A stretch of DNA of 64,000 nt from positions 434,001 through 498,000 of the forward strand of contig NZ_RWIT01000002.1 of the NCBI RefSeq assembly GCF_003944715.1. The letters are read 5' to 3'. This document shows positions 14,917-23,428 of the stretch, piece by piece. The DNA is from Hymenobacter rigui (GTDB taxonomy: Bacteria > Bacteroidota > Bacteroidia > Cytophagales > Hymenobacteraceae). Each line of letters opens with the position of its first letter. The first letter of the stretch is position 1. Below the pieces are notes generated by a model. It saw nothing but the letters and a program-made list of their open reading frames with translations, did no database searches and had not been told where the DNA came from. Made by a program: the position numbers and the translations under genes.

Positions 14917-15762
14917 ATGACCGACTCCACGCCATCCGTCGCCCTGCCCACCGTAGCCGTATTGGGCTGCGGCTGGCTGGGTCTGCCCCTGGCCCGCGCC
15001 CTGGTGGCGGCGGGCTACTCCGTGCACGGCTCTACCACCACGCCCGGCCAACTGCTCACCCTGCGCGACGCCGGCATCCGGCCGTATCTGCTGCGGCTCT
15101 CCCCCACGCTTTCCCCCACCGATGCCGATACGCTCCGGGCTCTGCTGCGCGGGGTGGAGGTGCTGGTGCTCAACGTACCCCCCAGCCGGGCCGCCGGCAG
15201 CCCCGAGGCCTATCCAACCCTGCTGAGCCAGGTGACGGAGGCCGCCGAAGCGGCCGGCGTACAGCACATTCTGCTGGTCAGCTCCACCGGCGTGTACCCC
15301 GATGAGCCACGGCTGATGCGGGAGCCGGATGCCGTAGCCGATGACCTGGCCCTGCAGCCGTTGCTGCGGGCAGAGGCCCTGGTACAATCGGACCGGCACA
15401 CGGTAGTGCGGCTGGCCGGCCTGATGGGGCCGGGCCGCTCTCCGGGCCGGTTTCTGGCGGGCCGTGCCGGGGTAGCGCACGGCGAGGCCCCCGTGAATAT
15501 GATTCATCTGCGGGATTGTATCGGGCTGCTCCAGAGCATCCTGGAGCGGCAGCTGTGGGGCCATACCTTCAATGCCAGCGCCGCCTCCCACCCTTCCCGG
15601 CGCACCTTCTACACGGAAGCCGCTACCCGCCTGGGCCTGCAGCCGCCCACTTTTCAGGAAGAAACCACCAGCGGCAAGCAAATTGATTCATCCCTGATTC
15701 GGGAAATGACCGGCTACCAGTTCCGGCACGATGATGTGGTAGCGGCCCTGGCGTTCTGCTAG
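14917..15762 (+). CDS. NAD(P)-dependent epimerase/dehydratase family protein (YeeZ-like)
   Basis: 281 residues from ATG 14917; the open frame upstream is not conserved-looking and starts in the divergent promoter region. An N-terminal Rossmann motif GCGWLGLPLA (near residues 18-27) is followed by STTTPGQL, SSTGVYPD (the Ser/Tyr-containing SDR-like catalytic strand) and RLAGLMGPGRSPGRFLAGR. This matches the YeeZ-type SDR subgroup, whose substrates are unknown. It is followed after 22 bases by a BaiN-like flavoprotein with its own promoter box. Confidence 0.82.
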   Translation: MTDSTPSVALPTVAVLGCGWLGLPLARALVAAGYSVHGSTTTPGQLLTLRDAGIRPYLLRLSPTLSPTDADTLRALLRGVEVLVLNVPPSRAAGSPEAYPTLLSQVTEAAEAAGVQHILLVSSTGVYPDEPRLMREPDAVADDLALQPLLRAEALVQSDRHTVVRLAGLMGPGRSPGRFLAGRAGVAHGEAPVNMIHLRDCIGLLQSILERQLWGHTFNASAASHPSRRTFYTEAATRLGLQPPTFQEETTSGKQIDSSLIREMTGYQFRHDDVVAALAFC

Positions 15763-15771
15763 CGGGAACCG

Positions 15772-15779
15772 TATCTTTG
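15772..15779 (+). promoter_or_regulatory. Bacteroidota -7 box TATCTTTG
   Basis: Exact TAnnTTTG, the -7 element of Bacteroidota primary sigma factor promoters. The GTG start at 15785 is only five bases on, so the mRNA is expected to be nearly or fully leaderless. Confidence 0.6.
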
Positions 15780-15784
15780 CCGGA

Positions 15785-17044
15785 GTGAATACGGAGCAGA
15801 ATACGGTAGTAGTGCTGGGCGGCGGGGCCGCCGGTTTTTTTGGGGCTATTGCCTGCGCCGAGGCTAACCCGGCCCTGCGGGTACTGCTGGTGGAAAAAAC
15901 CGGCAAGCTGCTGAGCAAAGTGCGGATTTCGGGTGGGGGGCGCTGCAACGTAACCCACGCCGCCGATACGGCCGCGCAACTGGTGCAGCACTACCCCCGC
16001 GGGGCCAGGCAGCTGAAGGAGCCATTCAAACAGTTTGGGACGCTGGACACGGTGCGCTGGTTTGCCAGCCGGGGCGTGCGGCTCAAAACCGAGCCCGACG
16101 GCCGCATGTTTCCCACCACCGATTCCTCCGAAACCATTGCTCAATGCCTGCTGGAGGCCGCCCGCCGGGCCGGGGTCGAAATCCTGACCCACACCACCGC
16201 CGAGCAGATTCAGCCACTACCGGGGGGCGGTTTTCAGCTTACCCTCACCGGAACGCACGCCCAAACCCTGCCCGCCGCCCGAATCCTGATTGCCACTGGC
16301 GGAGCCCCTAAATCGGAGCAGTACGCGTGGCTGCGGCAGTTGGGGCACACGGTGCAGGAGCCGGTTCCCAGCCTGTTCACCTTCAACGTGCCCAACTCCC
16401 CGCTGCGTGAGCTGCCGGGCGTAAGCGTGCCCCACGCCCGCGTGCGGGTAGCCGGCGAAAAGCTGGAATACGAGGGCCCGGTGCTGGTCACGCACTGGGG
16501 CATCAGCGGACCGGCCGTGCTCAAGCTCTCGGCCTGGGGGGCCCGCCGCCTGCACGAGCTGCAATACCAGAGCACAGCCCTCATCAACTGGATTCCGGAG
16601 TTTACCGAGGACACGCTGCGGCAACATCTGCTCAATTACCGGGAGCTGCACGGCAAAAAACAAGTTGCGGGCAACCCGCTGTTCGGGTTGCCGCAACGGC
16701 TGTGGCGCACCCTGGCCGAGCAGGCCGGCATTGCCCCCGACCTGCGCTGGCTGGATTTGCCGCTCAAGTTGCAAAACCGTCTGATTGAAGCCCTGCTGCG
16801 CACTTCCCTGCCCGTACAGGGCAAAACCACCTACAAGGATGAGTTTGTGACCTGCGGGGGTATCACCCTTTCGGAAGTGAACATGCGCACCCTGGAAAGC
16901 CGGCTGGTGCCGGGGCTGCATTTCGCGGGTGAGGTGCTGGATGTCGACGGCATCACCGGCGGCTTTAACTTCCAGGCAGCCTGGACCACCGGCTACCTCG
17001 CCGGCCGTGCCATGGCGGGAGCCGTACCAGTTACGGCAAAATAA
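15785..17044 (+). CDS. HI0933/BaiN-like FAD-dependent oxidoreductase
   Basis: 419 residues, GTG start chosen because the dinucleotide-binding motif VVVLGGGAAGFFGAIA begins at residue 8. SGGGRCNVTHA, the MFPTTDSSETI segment, ATGGAPKSEQYAW and the C-terminal GEVLDVDGITGGFNFQAAWTTGYLAGRA are signatures of the HI0933 family (BaiN/RdsA-type), two-domain flavoproteins that act as NAD(P)H-dependent reductases. The best-studied member reduces bile-acid intermediates; here the substrate is unknown. Terminated by a hairpin shared with the next, convergent gene. Confidence 0.9.
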   Translation: MNTEQNTVVVLGGGAAGFFGAIACAEANPALRVLLVEKTGKLLSKVRISGGGRCNVTHAADTAAQLVQHYPRGARQLKEPFKQFGTLDTVRWFASRGVRLKTEPDGRMFPTTDSSETIAQCLLEAARRAGVEILTHTTAEQIQPLPGGGFQLTLTGTHAQTLPAARILIATGGAPKSEQYAWLRQLGHTVQEPVPSLFTFNVPNSPLRELPGVSVPHARVRVAGEKLEYEGPVLVTHWGISGPAVLKLSAWGARRLHELQYQSTALINWIPEFTEDTLRQHLLNYRELHGKKQVAGNPLFGLPQRLWRTLAEQAGIAPDLRWLDLPLKLQNRLIEALLRTSLPVQGKTTYKDEFVTCGGITLSEVNMRTLESRLVPGLHFAGEVLDVDGITGGFNFQAAWTTGYLAGRAMAGAVPVTAK

Positions 17045-17076
17045 AACCGGGCTTCCTGTGCAGGAAGCCCGGTTTC
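17044..17076. terminator. Bidirectional terminator
   Basis: Inverted repeat 17044-17058 with 17061-17075, GC-rich core and A/T ends, between the convergent flavoprotein and prion-like genes. Confidence 0.8.
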
Positions 17077-17099
17077 TTACTGGTCACGCTGTCGGCAGT

Positions 17100-18647
17100 T
17101 TAATACCGGTCATCATCGTCGCGGCGGCTGTTGCGCCCCGATGCACGGCCGTACTCCTGGTCGTCCTGGTCACGGTACCGGTTGGACTGATTCTGGCCAT
17201 AGTTGCGGCTCTGGTTGCGGTTATTATCCCGGTCCCAGTCTTGGCCGCTGCCGTAGCTGCCGCGCATGGAGTTATTTCCCGACGACGAATAGTCGTCGTT
17301 ATATGAATTACCGCGCGCGTTATCCCGGTTCTGGTTCTGGCCGTAGCTGCCGCGGCTCCCCTGATTGTCCCCGAAGTTGCCTTGACCATAGCTGTTCTGG
17401 CCGTAGTTGCTCTGGTCGTAGTCGTTGCGGCCACCGCCCATGCGGTTGTACCGGTCCTGGTTATAGCTGTCCTGATTATAGCGGTTCTGCTGACCGGAAC
17501 GGTACTCGTCCTGCCGATGGTTGCTGCCCGACCACGACGAGCGGTTGTTCTGGTCGTAGCGGCCCTGGTTGCTGTTGCGGCCGTAGTCGGATGAGCCGTA
17601 GCTGTCGTTCTGGCGCGAATTCATGCGGTTTGCATTGTCCGGGTAGCCCTGGCCCGAGCGGGATTCGTAATCAGAGCGGCCGTAGCCCATGTCGCCGTTG
17701 TCTCTGCGCGAATCGTTGCGCATGTTATTGCTGCCGCTCCACCGCTGCTCATCCTGGCTCCACTGGTTGCTGCGCGAGTTGCTGTTATAGCCGCGTTGGT
17801 CGTCCTGGTTGCCGTAGCGGTTCTGGGTGTTGCCCTGGCGGTTACCCGAGTTCATCCAGCCGCCCCGGTTATCATTTTCGTGGCTGCCATAGTTGCTGCC
17901 GTAGCTGTTACGGTTCGAGTTATTCCAGTCGTCCTGGCCCGAGCGGCCGTAGCTGTCCTGCGACGACGAATAATCGTTGCGACTGTTGTAGCTATTGTAG
18001 TTGCCCTGGTTGCTACCGTAGTTGTGGTCATTGTCGCGGTACTGGTTGCCGTAGCCGCCCTGGCCCATGCTACCGGAATGCATACCACCGGCATTACCGT
18101 AACCGGAATACTCCTGCCGGCCCATTGAGCCGCCGTTGCTCATCTCATTCCGGTCGTGCTGACCGCTGTCCGTGGAGCTGCCGTAGTTAGTTGAATTAGT
18201 GGTTGAATGCTGGCTTTGCTGCTGATTTTCTGACTGATTCATCTTGCTTTTCGTTTTTTGGGTGGGGGAAGAACTAGAGGAAGTTGAAGAAGTAGATGCG
18301 GTTGCTCGTTTAGCCGTGGCGCTGCTGGCAGGCTTACTTGCCGAGGAGGATTTAGTGGCAGAGGAAGATTTCTTCGTCTCAGGCTTCAAGGCACTGGGTT
18401 TCGCTTCCTTGTTTTCCTGTTGGCTGCTGCCCAGACCACCCCGGCCGGCGCTCATTTCCGATGATGCCAGCGACTGGCTGGAAACACCGGACGTGCCGCC
18501 AACAGGAGTTGTTGCCGAGGAGTTGGAAGTGGCGGAGCCAGGCTTCGTTGAGGTAGTTGAAGAGTTGGCATTCACGCTGCTGCCCATACCCGACGCGTTG
18601 GTGGTTGGGTTGGTGGGCTGGGCCTGCTTCATTTGTTCATTTTCCAT
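17100..18647 (-). CDS. Prion-like low-complexity protein (N/G/S/Y/R/D/Q-rich)
   Basis: 515 residues from ATG 18647. Residues 1-135 are Ser/Thr/Ala/Lys-rich and disordered. Residues 136-515 consist almost wholly of Asn, Gly, Ser, Tyr, Arg, Asp and Gln: I find no Leu, Ile, Val, Cys or Lys, one Phe and scattered Trp. Words such as GSNYGS, GQNSYGQ and RYNQD recur without exact periodicity, and the end is RRDDDDRY. Tyr/Arg spaced by polar residues is the sticker-and-spacer pattern of eukaryotic prion-like RNA-binding proteins, so phase separation or RNA association is plausible but unproven. No globular domain, signal peptide or membrane segment. M136 (18242) is an alternative start. No named family recognised. 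Confidence 0.7.
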   Translation of the reverse strand: MENEQMKQAQPTNPTTNASGMGSSVNANSSTTSTKPGSATSNSSATTPVGGTSGVSSQSLASSEMSAGRGGLGSSQQENKEAKPSALKPETKKSSSATKSSSASKPASSATAKRATASTSSTSSSSSPTQKTKSKMNQSENQQQSQHSTTNSTNYGSSTDSGQHDRNEMSNGGSMGRQEYSGYGNAGGMHSGSMGQGGYGNQYRDNDHNYGSNQGNYNSYNSRNDYSSSQDSYGRSGQDDWNNSNRNSYGSNYGSHENDNRGGWMNSGNRQGNTQNRYGNQDDQRGYNSNSRSNQWSQDEQRWSGSNNMRNDSRRDNGDMGYGRSDYESRSGQGYPDNANRMNSRQNDSYGSSDYGRNSNQGRYDQNNRSSWSGSNHRQDEYRSGQQNRYNQDSYNQDRYNRMGGGRNDYDQSNYGQNSYGQGNFGDNQGSRGSYGQNQNRDNARGNSYNDDYSSSGNNSMRGSYGSGQDWDRDNNRNQSRNYGQNQSNRYRDQDDQEYGRASGRNSRRDDDDRY

Positions 18648-18987
18648 ACAGGGTGGGATGAAAGGTGAAAGAACAGAATACGATATGCTTCCCCCGTTCA
18701 TACGCTTCCAAGCCTTGCCTGTTCTAAAATACGACGTGTAAATTCTTGTTATTCTACCATTACACAATACATATATATACTTATATATTAACCATTTAAT
18801 GACTTATACCCATGCTTACGCAACTGCATTATCCTACTGCTGAGCTTACGCTCAGGAGGATAAGGTTTCCTCGCAAAATGGCTCCATCGGAGAATGGTTT
18901 GCATCCTCAGGCATAACCCTGCGCTGTGTTTATCAGTACAGCATCTCATATCCTCTTTTCCACCAACACCCAAATAACCCTCTCCTC
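18648..18987. other. AT-rich divergent promoter gap
   Basis: 340 bases without a gene between divergent stress-type genes. It is visibly AT-rich around 18755-18800 (runs of TATATA). A stem made of TTATCCT/AGGATAA plus CTGAGC/GCTCAG lies at 18829-18863, too far from either stop to be a terminator of a seen gene and so possibly regulatory. No TAnnTTTG box stands out; other sigma factors may act here. Confidence 0.4.
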
Positions 18988-19434
18988 ATGGAAGCTAAAG
19001 TAATGCAAGCCGGCCTGAACGAACTGATTGAAACGCTGAAAGACGGCCAGAAAGGCTATGCGGAGGCAATGACCGACGTGGAAGATGCCGACCTGAAAGA
19101 GACGTTCAAGAAATACGCGGCCCAGCGTTCCGAGTACATTACTGAGCTGGAAGATCAGATGTTCAAACTGAACCTGAAGCCGGACGAAGAGTCGTCCATC
19201 ACGGGCACCATTCACCGTGCGTTTATCAACCTCAAGGGTCTGGTAACCAGCAAAGACCGTCACAGCATTCTGGCTGAGTGCGAGCGGGGCGAAGACTACG
19301 CCAAAGCCGCTTACGAGAAAGCCACGAAGATTGAAGGTGTACCCGCCGAGCTCAAAGCTCTCATTGAGAAGCAGGCTGCCGGCATCAAGCAGGGCCATGA
19401 CGAAATCCGCAACCTGCGCGACGCCGCCAAGTAA
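18988..19434 (+). CDS. PA2169-family ferritin-like protein (DUF2383)
   Basis: 148 residues, all helical, matching the PA2169/DUF2383 four-helix-bundle family: LNELIETLKDGQKGYAEA, a DLKETFKKYAAQRSEYITELE helix, GTIHRAFINLKGL and a final LIEKQAAGIKQGHDEIRNLRD helix. Acidic and histidine residues in helices 1, 2 and 4 (for example E103 in CERGED and H136 in GHDE) could bind a metal pair, as in ferritin-like folds. The family is tied to stress and general protection in many genomes, without a defined reaction. It sits divergently from the prion-like gene. Confidence 0.85.
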   Translation: MEAKVMQAGLNELIETLKDGQKGYAEAMTDVEDADLKETFKKYAAQRSEYITELEDQMFKLNLKPDEESSITGTIHRAFINLKGLVTSKDRHSILAECERGEDYAKAAYEKATKIEGVPAELKALIEKQAAGIKQGHDEIRNLRDAAK

Positions 19435-19442
19435 AGACCGTT

Positions 19443-19570
19443 GACTCCACGGAGTTTGTACACCAAAGCCGTAAAAAAAAGGGGGCTTGCCATCTGGCAA
19501 GCCCCCTTTTTTTTACGGCTTTGGTGTAATCAGAATTCTGAACAGAATCGTCTACAAAATCCGTGGAATC
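19443..19570. repeat. Inverted repeat of the TCCACGGATTTTGT family around a terminator
   Basis: Left arm 19443-19462 and right arm 19551-19570 match at about 17 of 20 positions in inverted orientation, with the long terminator between them. Further direct copies of CGTGGAATC follow to about 19595. The same word stands near the terminator at 13290-13310. Confidence 0.7.
19459..19528. terminator. Exceptional 33-bp perfect hairpin, bidirectional terminator
   Basis: Bases 19459-19491 pair without mismatch with 19496-19528 around a 4-base loop. The stem contains an 8-bp A/T run inside it as well as a GC core, so it resembles a short terminator that has been extended outward. It separates the ferritin-like gene from the convergent helicase gene. 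Confidence 0.85.
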
Positions 19571-19597
19571 CGCGAAAAACTCGTGGAATCAGTGGTT

Positions 19598-21535
19598 CTA
19601 TTCGTCGAAGCCGCCGTCGCGCTTGCCTTTGTAGCCACCGCCGTAGCTGCCGCCACCCCGGTTGCCACCAAAGCCACCTTCCCGACGGTCGCCGCCGTAG
19701 CTGCCGCCGCGGTTGCCACCGTAGGAGCCACCGCCGCGGTTGCCGCCGTAGCTGCCACCTTCGCGCCGGTCGCCACCGAAGCCACCCCGGTTGCCGCCGT
19801 AGCTGCCGCCACCCCGGTTACCACCGAAGCCGCCTTCCCGACGCTCACCGCCGAAGCCGCCGGTGCGGCGCGGACGCTCACCGCCGAAACCGCCGCGGTT
19901 GCCACCTTCCTGCTGCGCATCACCTTCCTGGCGGGGCGTAGCAATGTTGAAGGCTACCGGCCGGCCCTGAATGGTGCTGCGGCCCAGCTGGCTTACTACT
20001 TCTTCCACAAACTCGTTCGGTACTTCCACGAAGCTGAACTTGTCGTAGAGGGCAATATCACCTACTTTACCGGCCGTGAGGCTGGTGTTTTCGGCAATCA
20101 GGTCCACAATGTCGCGGGGGTGCAGACGGTCCTTCTTGCCCATAGTCACGAACAGGCGCGTGAAGCCGGGGCGGGCAGCACCCTGGGTGCGGCTGGCGTC
20201 GAGGCTTTCCTGGGCGCGCTTGTCTTCCTTCATCGTCATCTTGAGCAGGGCAGCGGCCACGTCCAGCGACGTAACGCCATCTTCCTGATCCTGATCAATG
20301 AGGCGCTGCACGCGGGCAATGTACTTGTCGAGGTTGCCCTTCTCAATTACTTCCTTAATGGAACCCAGCATCAGCGTGGTTTTCACCTCCGACACATCCT
20401 CAAACGAAGGCACACGCTCCTGCTTGATGGTAGCTTTGGTGAAGCGCATGATGTCGCGCAGCTTGTAGATGTCGCGGCCGCTCACGAAGGTGAAGGCTTT
20501 GCCCTGCTTGCCGGCGCGGCCGGTACGGCCAATGCGGTGCACGTAGTATTCCTCGTCGGCGGGCAGGTCGTAGTTTACTACCACTTCCACGTTGTCCACG
20601 TCGATACCGCGGGCGGCTACGTCGGTAGCTACCAGAATTTCGAGGGTGCCTTTGCGGAATTTATCCAGCGTGTTCTGGCGCTGCTGCTGGCCCATGTCGC
20701 CGTGCAGACCTTCGGCGAAGTAGCCTTTAGCCTGCAGGTCGCCCACAATCTCGTCGACCATGCGCTTCGTGTTAGCGAAGACGATGCCCGACTTGATGTT
20801 GTACATGTCGATGAGGCGGGTCAGCACGTCCTTTTTCTGGGGGCCACGCACCTCGAAGTAGCTCTGCTCGATGTTGGTAACCGTCATTTCCTGATGGTTC
20901 ACCTTCACGATCTGCGGATCCTTCTGGTAGCGCTTGGTCATCTCCATGATCGGCTTGCTCATGGTAGCCGAGAAGAATACCGTCTGGCGGTCTTCGGGCA
21001 TTTTCTTGAGCACCGTCTCGATGTCGTCGCGGAAGCCCATGTCGAGCATTTCGTCGGCCTCATCCAGGATGATCATTTTGCAGGCGTCCAGCTTCAGGGT
21101 GCCACGCTCAATGTGGTCCATTACGCGGCCGGGGGTACCGATTACAATCTGCACGCCGCGCTCCAGGGCGCGGAACTGCCGGTCGTACGAGGAGCCACCG
21201 TAGATGGGCACTACGGCCAGACCACGCTTGTATTTGCCCAGTTTCTGGATTTCGCCGGAAACCTGCACGGCCAGCTCGCGGGTGGGGCACAGCACAATGG
21301 CCTGCACCTCGCGGGAGTCGGTGTCGATACGCTCAATGGCGGGGATGGAGAAGGCGGCGGTTTTGCCGGTACCCGTCTGGGCCTGGCCGATTACGTCGCG
21401 GCCCTGCAGCAGGACGGGAATGGCGTTGGCCTGAATCGGCGAGGCCTCTTCGTAGCCAACTTCCGTAATGGCGCGCTGCATTTCTTCAGAGAGGGTCAGC
21501 TCGCTGAATTTGGTCTTTACAGTTTCGTTTTCCAT
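19598..21535 (-). CDS. DEAD-box RNA helicase (CsdA/DeaD-like) with RGG-rich tail
   Basis: 645 residues from ATG 21535; in-frame residues upstream lie in the 5' leader. Helicase core: Q motif near residues 10-34, AQTGTGKT (52-59), PTRELA, GTPGR, DEAD, SAT, then [11 protein letters not shown] and [11 protein letters not shown] DbpA-type RNA-binding domain follows ([23 protein letters not shown]). The last 109 residues (from about 537) are Gly/Arg/Asn/Tyr-rich with repeated [11 protein letters not shown] and GGDRREGG, an RGG tail that binds RNA and can promote condensation. CsdA-type helicases unwind structured RNA in ribosome assembly and mRNA decay, especially in the cold. A leader of about 180 bases separates promoter and start. 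Confidence 0.93.
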   Translation of the reverse strand: MENETVKTKFSELTLSEEMQRAITEVGYEEASPIQANAIPVLLQGRDVIGQAQTGTGKTAAFSIPAIERIDTDSREVQAIVLCPTRELAVQVSGEIQKLGKYKRGLAVVPIYGGSSYDRQFRALERGVQIVIGTPGRVMDHIERGTLKLDACKMIILDEADEMLDMGFRDDIETVLKKMPEDRQTVFFSATMSKPIMEMTKRYQKDPQIVKVNHQEMTVTNIEQSYFEVRGPQKKDVLTRLIDMYNIKSGIVFANTKRMVDEIVGDLQAKGYFAEGLHGDMGQQQRQNTLDKFRKGTLEILVATDVAARGIDVDNVEVVVNYDLPADEEYYVHRIGRTGRAGKQGKAFTFVSGRDIYKLRDIMRFTKATIKQERVPSFEDVSEVKTTLMLGSIKEVIEKGNLDKYIARVQRLIDQDQEDGVTSLDVAAALLKMTMKEDKRAQESLDASRTQGAARPGFTRLFVTMGKKDRLHPRDIVDLIAENTSLTAGKVGDIALYDKFSFVEVPNEFVEEVVSQLGRSTIQGRPVAFNIATPRQEGDAQQEGGNRGGFGGERPRRTGGFGGERREGGFGGNRGGGSYGGNRGGFGGDRREGGSYGGNRGGGSYGGNRGGSYGGDRREGGFGGNRGGGSYGGGYKGKRDGGFDE

Positions 21536-21717
21536 GTCAGTTGAATGGAGTGGAGTGAATAGCTCTGAAAACAGCGGATTCAGCGACGCTCTTCTCTCCC
21601 ACTCAACACAACGACAAGTGACGGAAGCAACGGACGGAAGACAAAGCCGGCCCAACAAGTTTCTTTTAAAGGCAGCTCACAAGCTGCGCGGAACGTGGCC
21701 GTTCTCAAATGCGGGTG

Positions 21718-21725
21718 CAAAGGTA
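21718..21725 (-). promoter_or_regulatory. Bacteroidota -7 box TACCTTTG for the DEAD-box gene
   Basis: Exact TAnnTTTG on the minus strand. It places the RNA start near 21711 and leaves about 175 bases of untranslated leader. Confidence 0.55.
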
Positions 21726-21912
21726 TGTATTTTTTCGAAGAAGCGCGAATTTAGCTACGACTTGTCCGCAGCCCGGCTCTATCTTCTCTTGTACCGATGG
21801 GCTTACAAGCCAATCATTCCGGAAATAATTCCAACCCGGTCATAAAATATAGCCCGGTGCCGATATGGCGCACCGTACTTTCTACCCAACGCCTTGCTAT
21901 ACAGAACATAAA
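21726..21912. other. Gap between DEAD-box promoter and csp terminator
   Basis: About 190 bases. I see no gene, no repeat and no clear hairpin; somewhat more AT-rich than its surroundings. Confidence 0.5.
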
Positions 21913-21942
21913 AAAAGCAGACCCCGAGAGGAGTCTGCTTTT
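21913..21942 (-). terminator. Terminator after the cold-shock gene
   Basis: 10-bp perfect stem (21913-21922 with 21933-21942), followed on the minus strand by a T-run. Confidence 0.8.
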
Positions 21943-21968
21943 CTGAGCTATCCGAAAAGGATGCCGGA

Positions 21969-22160
21969 CTAGGCCAGCTTCACTTTCACGGCGTTAGGAC
22001 CTTTACGGCCCTGAGCAATTTCAAATTCCACTTTGTCTTTGTCGCGGATTTCGTCAATGCACTCAGTTACGTGCACGAATACGTCCTCGCCGGTTTCGTC
22101 AACTTTGATGAAGCCGAAACCTTTGGTTTCGTTGAAGAATTTTACAGTTCCTGTCTGCAT
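21969..22160 (-). CDS. CspA-family cold-shock protein
   Basis: 63 residues, full length for the family. A single cold-shock domain begins MQTGTVKFFNETKGFGFIK with RNP1 (KGFGFIK) and has RNP2 (DVFVH). It is an OB-fold single-stranded-RNA/DNA-binding protein that melts mRNA structure. A -7 box at 22272-22279 implies a leader of about 105 bases, as is usual for cold-regulated csp mRNAs. It precedes the DEAD-box helicase gene on the same strand, with a terminator and promoter between them. Confidence 0.95.
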   Translation of the reverse strand: MQTGTVKFFNETKGFGFIKVDETGEDVFVHVTECIDEIRDKDKVEFEIAQGRKGPNAVKVKLA

Positions 22161-22271
22161 GGTACTTGTGATGATGGATGTTTCTAGGAAGGAAAGCAGT
22201 ACTCAACTCTGCTTTCCCCTCCTTACGGAAGTACTCAACAGGGCGGTGGAACCGCGTTTTCTTAACCTGCC

Positions 22272-22279
22272 CAAAGATA
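22272..22279 (-). promoter_or_regulatory. Bacteroidota -7 box TATCTTTG for the csp gene
   Basis: Exact TAnnTTTG on the minus strand, giving an RNA start near 22265 and a leader of about 105 bases. Confidence 0.55.
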
Positions 22280-22359
22280 CGGGGATATTTTAGATATGGA
22301 AGAGCCGGCACCGGAATGTGCGCAAGGACTTCCGGCTGTCCTCTGTTTACTTTGCCCCG

Positions 22360-22779
22360 ATGGATACACCCACACCGCTTCCCTACCGCTTCGCGCGTCT
22401 GATTACAGTACAGCCCGAAGACATCGACGAGCTCAACCATGCTAATAATGTGCGCTACGTGCAGTGGGTGCAGGATACGGCTGGGGCACACTGGCATGCT
22501 GCCGCGCCGGCTACTGTTCAGGCGCAGTACGTGTGGGTGGTGCGGGAGCATCATATCCGCTACCTGCACCCGGCCCTGCTGGGGGACGAGCTGCGCTGCA
22601 TTACCTGGGTGAGTAGTATGGAAGGTGTGACCTCGCACCGCCACGTGCGCATCGAGCGGGCCCGGGACGGCAAGCTGCTGTGCGAGGCGGAAACTCACTG
22701 GATTCTGCTGCAGCCGGATACAATGCGCCCCCAGCGCATCCCGCCGGAAATGGCCCGGTGGGTGCAGGAGCCGGTGTAG
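22360..22779 (+). CDS. 4-hydroxybenzoyl-CoA-type hotdog thioesterase
   Basis: 139 residues from ATG 22360. The hotdog-fold signature DIDELNHANNVRYVQWVQD near residues 20-38 carries the 4HBT catalytic aspartate/histidine-asparagine region. The strand and helix order then follows the family (HHIRYLHPALLGDELRCITWV, SHRHVRIERARDGKLLCEAETHWILL). It probably hydrolyses acyl-CoA or acyl-ACP. A TACTTTG box six bases before the ATG suggests a leaderless mRNA and supports this start over one 42 bases upstream. Confidence 0.85.
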   Translation: MDTPTPLPYRFARLITVQPEDIDELNHANNVRYVQWVQDTAGAHWHAAAPATVQAQYVWVVREHHIRYLHPALLGDELRCITWVSSMEGVTSHRHVRIERARDGKLLCEAETHWILLQPDTMRPQRIPPEMARWVQEPV

Positions 22780-22833
22780 GTATATTACGGCTGATTTCTA
22801 CCCCGTTTATTCTCAGCACTATACTTTATTACG

Positions 22834-23418
22834 ATGATGTATCGACTGTTTACTCTTCTGGTGATGTTGTTCCTAAGCCGCGGGATGTGGGCGCAGGACC
22901 GCCATCAAGCCTTTATCAAGCGCGTAACCGACACCATTGCCCATGTAGGGGTAGTGAAATGTGAAGCCGTCAGTCGCATCGGCTATACTCCCCGCCAGTA
23001 TATTCGCTTCGATTCGTTGCGCCGCTACTGCAGTTCCACAGAATTACAGGCGTTGCTGGAACACAAGTCGCCGGCCGTGCGCGGATATGCCTTTTGGGCG
23101 CTGTCGGAGCGGCCTGAGGTAGATTTGTATCTGCTGATGCTCCGGCATCGGCGGGACACGGACAAATTTGACCGGCAATGTGGCTGTTTTACTTCTACAT
23201 ACACGGTGGTTGGTTTTATACTGCTTAAATACAGAGGAAGCAGACAGTTTGCGCAGGACACCCTCTCTGCAGCACGCAAAACAACCTATCAACGAATGGC
23301 CTATGTCTGGTCGAGACAACAAGACCGGTACCTAGACCGCGGACGAAATATGAGCTGGGCTCAGAAAAGGCGATTAATTGAGAAAAACCGGCAACTAGAC
23401 GCCCGCAACGATTTTTAA
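22834..23418 (+). CDS. Exported protein of unknown function
   Basis: 194 residues with a signal peptide (MMYRLFTLLVMLFLSRGMWA, then QDRH). The mature part is basic and mostly helical; residues 65-105 (STELQALLEHKSPAVRGYAFWALSERPEV) resemble one HEAT-like helical pair. Two cysteines in RQCGC near 116 could form a disulphide. I recognise no family. It ends 10 bases before the AddA-like gene on the same strand and may be co-transcribed with it, but nothing links the functions. Confidence 0.7.
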   Translation: MMYRLFTLLVMLFLSRGMWAQDRHQAFIKRVTDTIAHVGVVKCEAVSRIGYTPRQYIRFDSLRRYCSSTELQALLEHKSPAVRGYAFWALSERPEVDLYLLMLRHRRDTDKFDRQCGCFTSTYTVVGFILLKYRGSRQFAQDTLSAARKTTYQRMAYVWSRQQDRYLDRGRNMSWAQKRRLIEKNRQLDARNDF

Positions 23419-23428
23419 TTTCCCTCCA

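Noticed and set aside
17141..18190. 349-codon plus-strand ORF rich in Cys, Arg, Ser and Gly opposite the prion-like gene
   Set aside because: It is the antisense reflection of the low-complexity codons; no recognisable protein, no promoter, and the minus-strand gene has clear boundaries.
19487..21544. 685-codon plus-strand ORF opposite the DEAD-box gene
   Set aside because: Antisense open frame caused by GC-rich codon bias; the minus strand has all helicase motifs.
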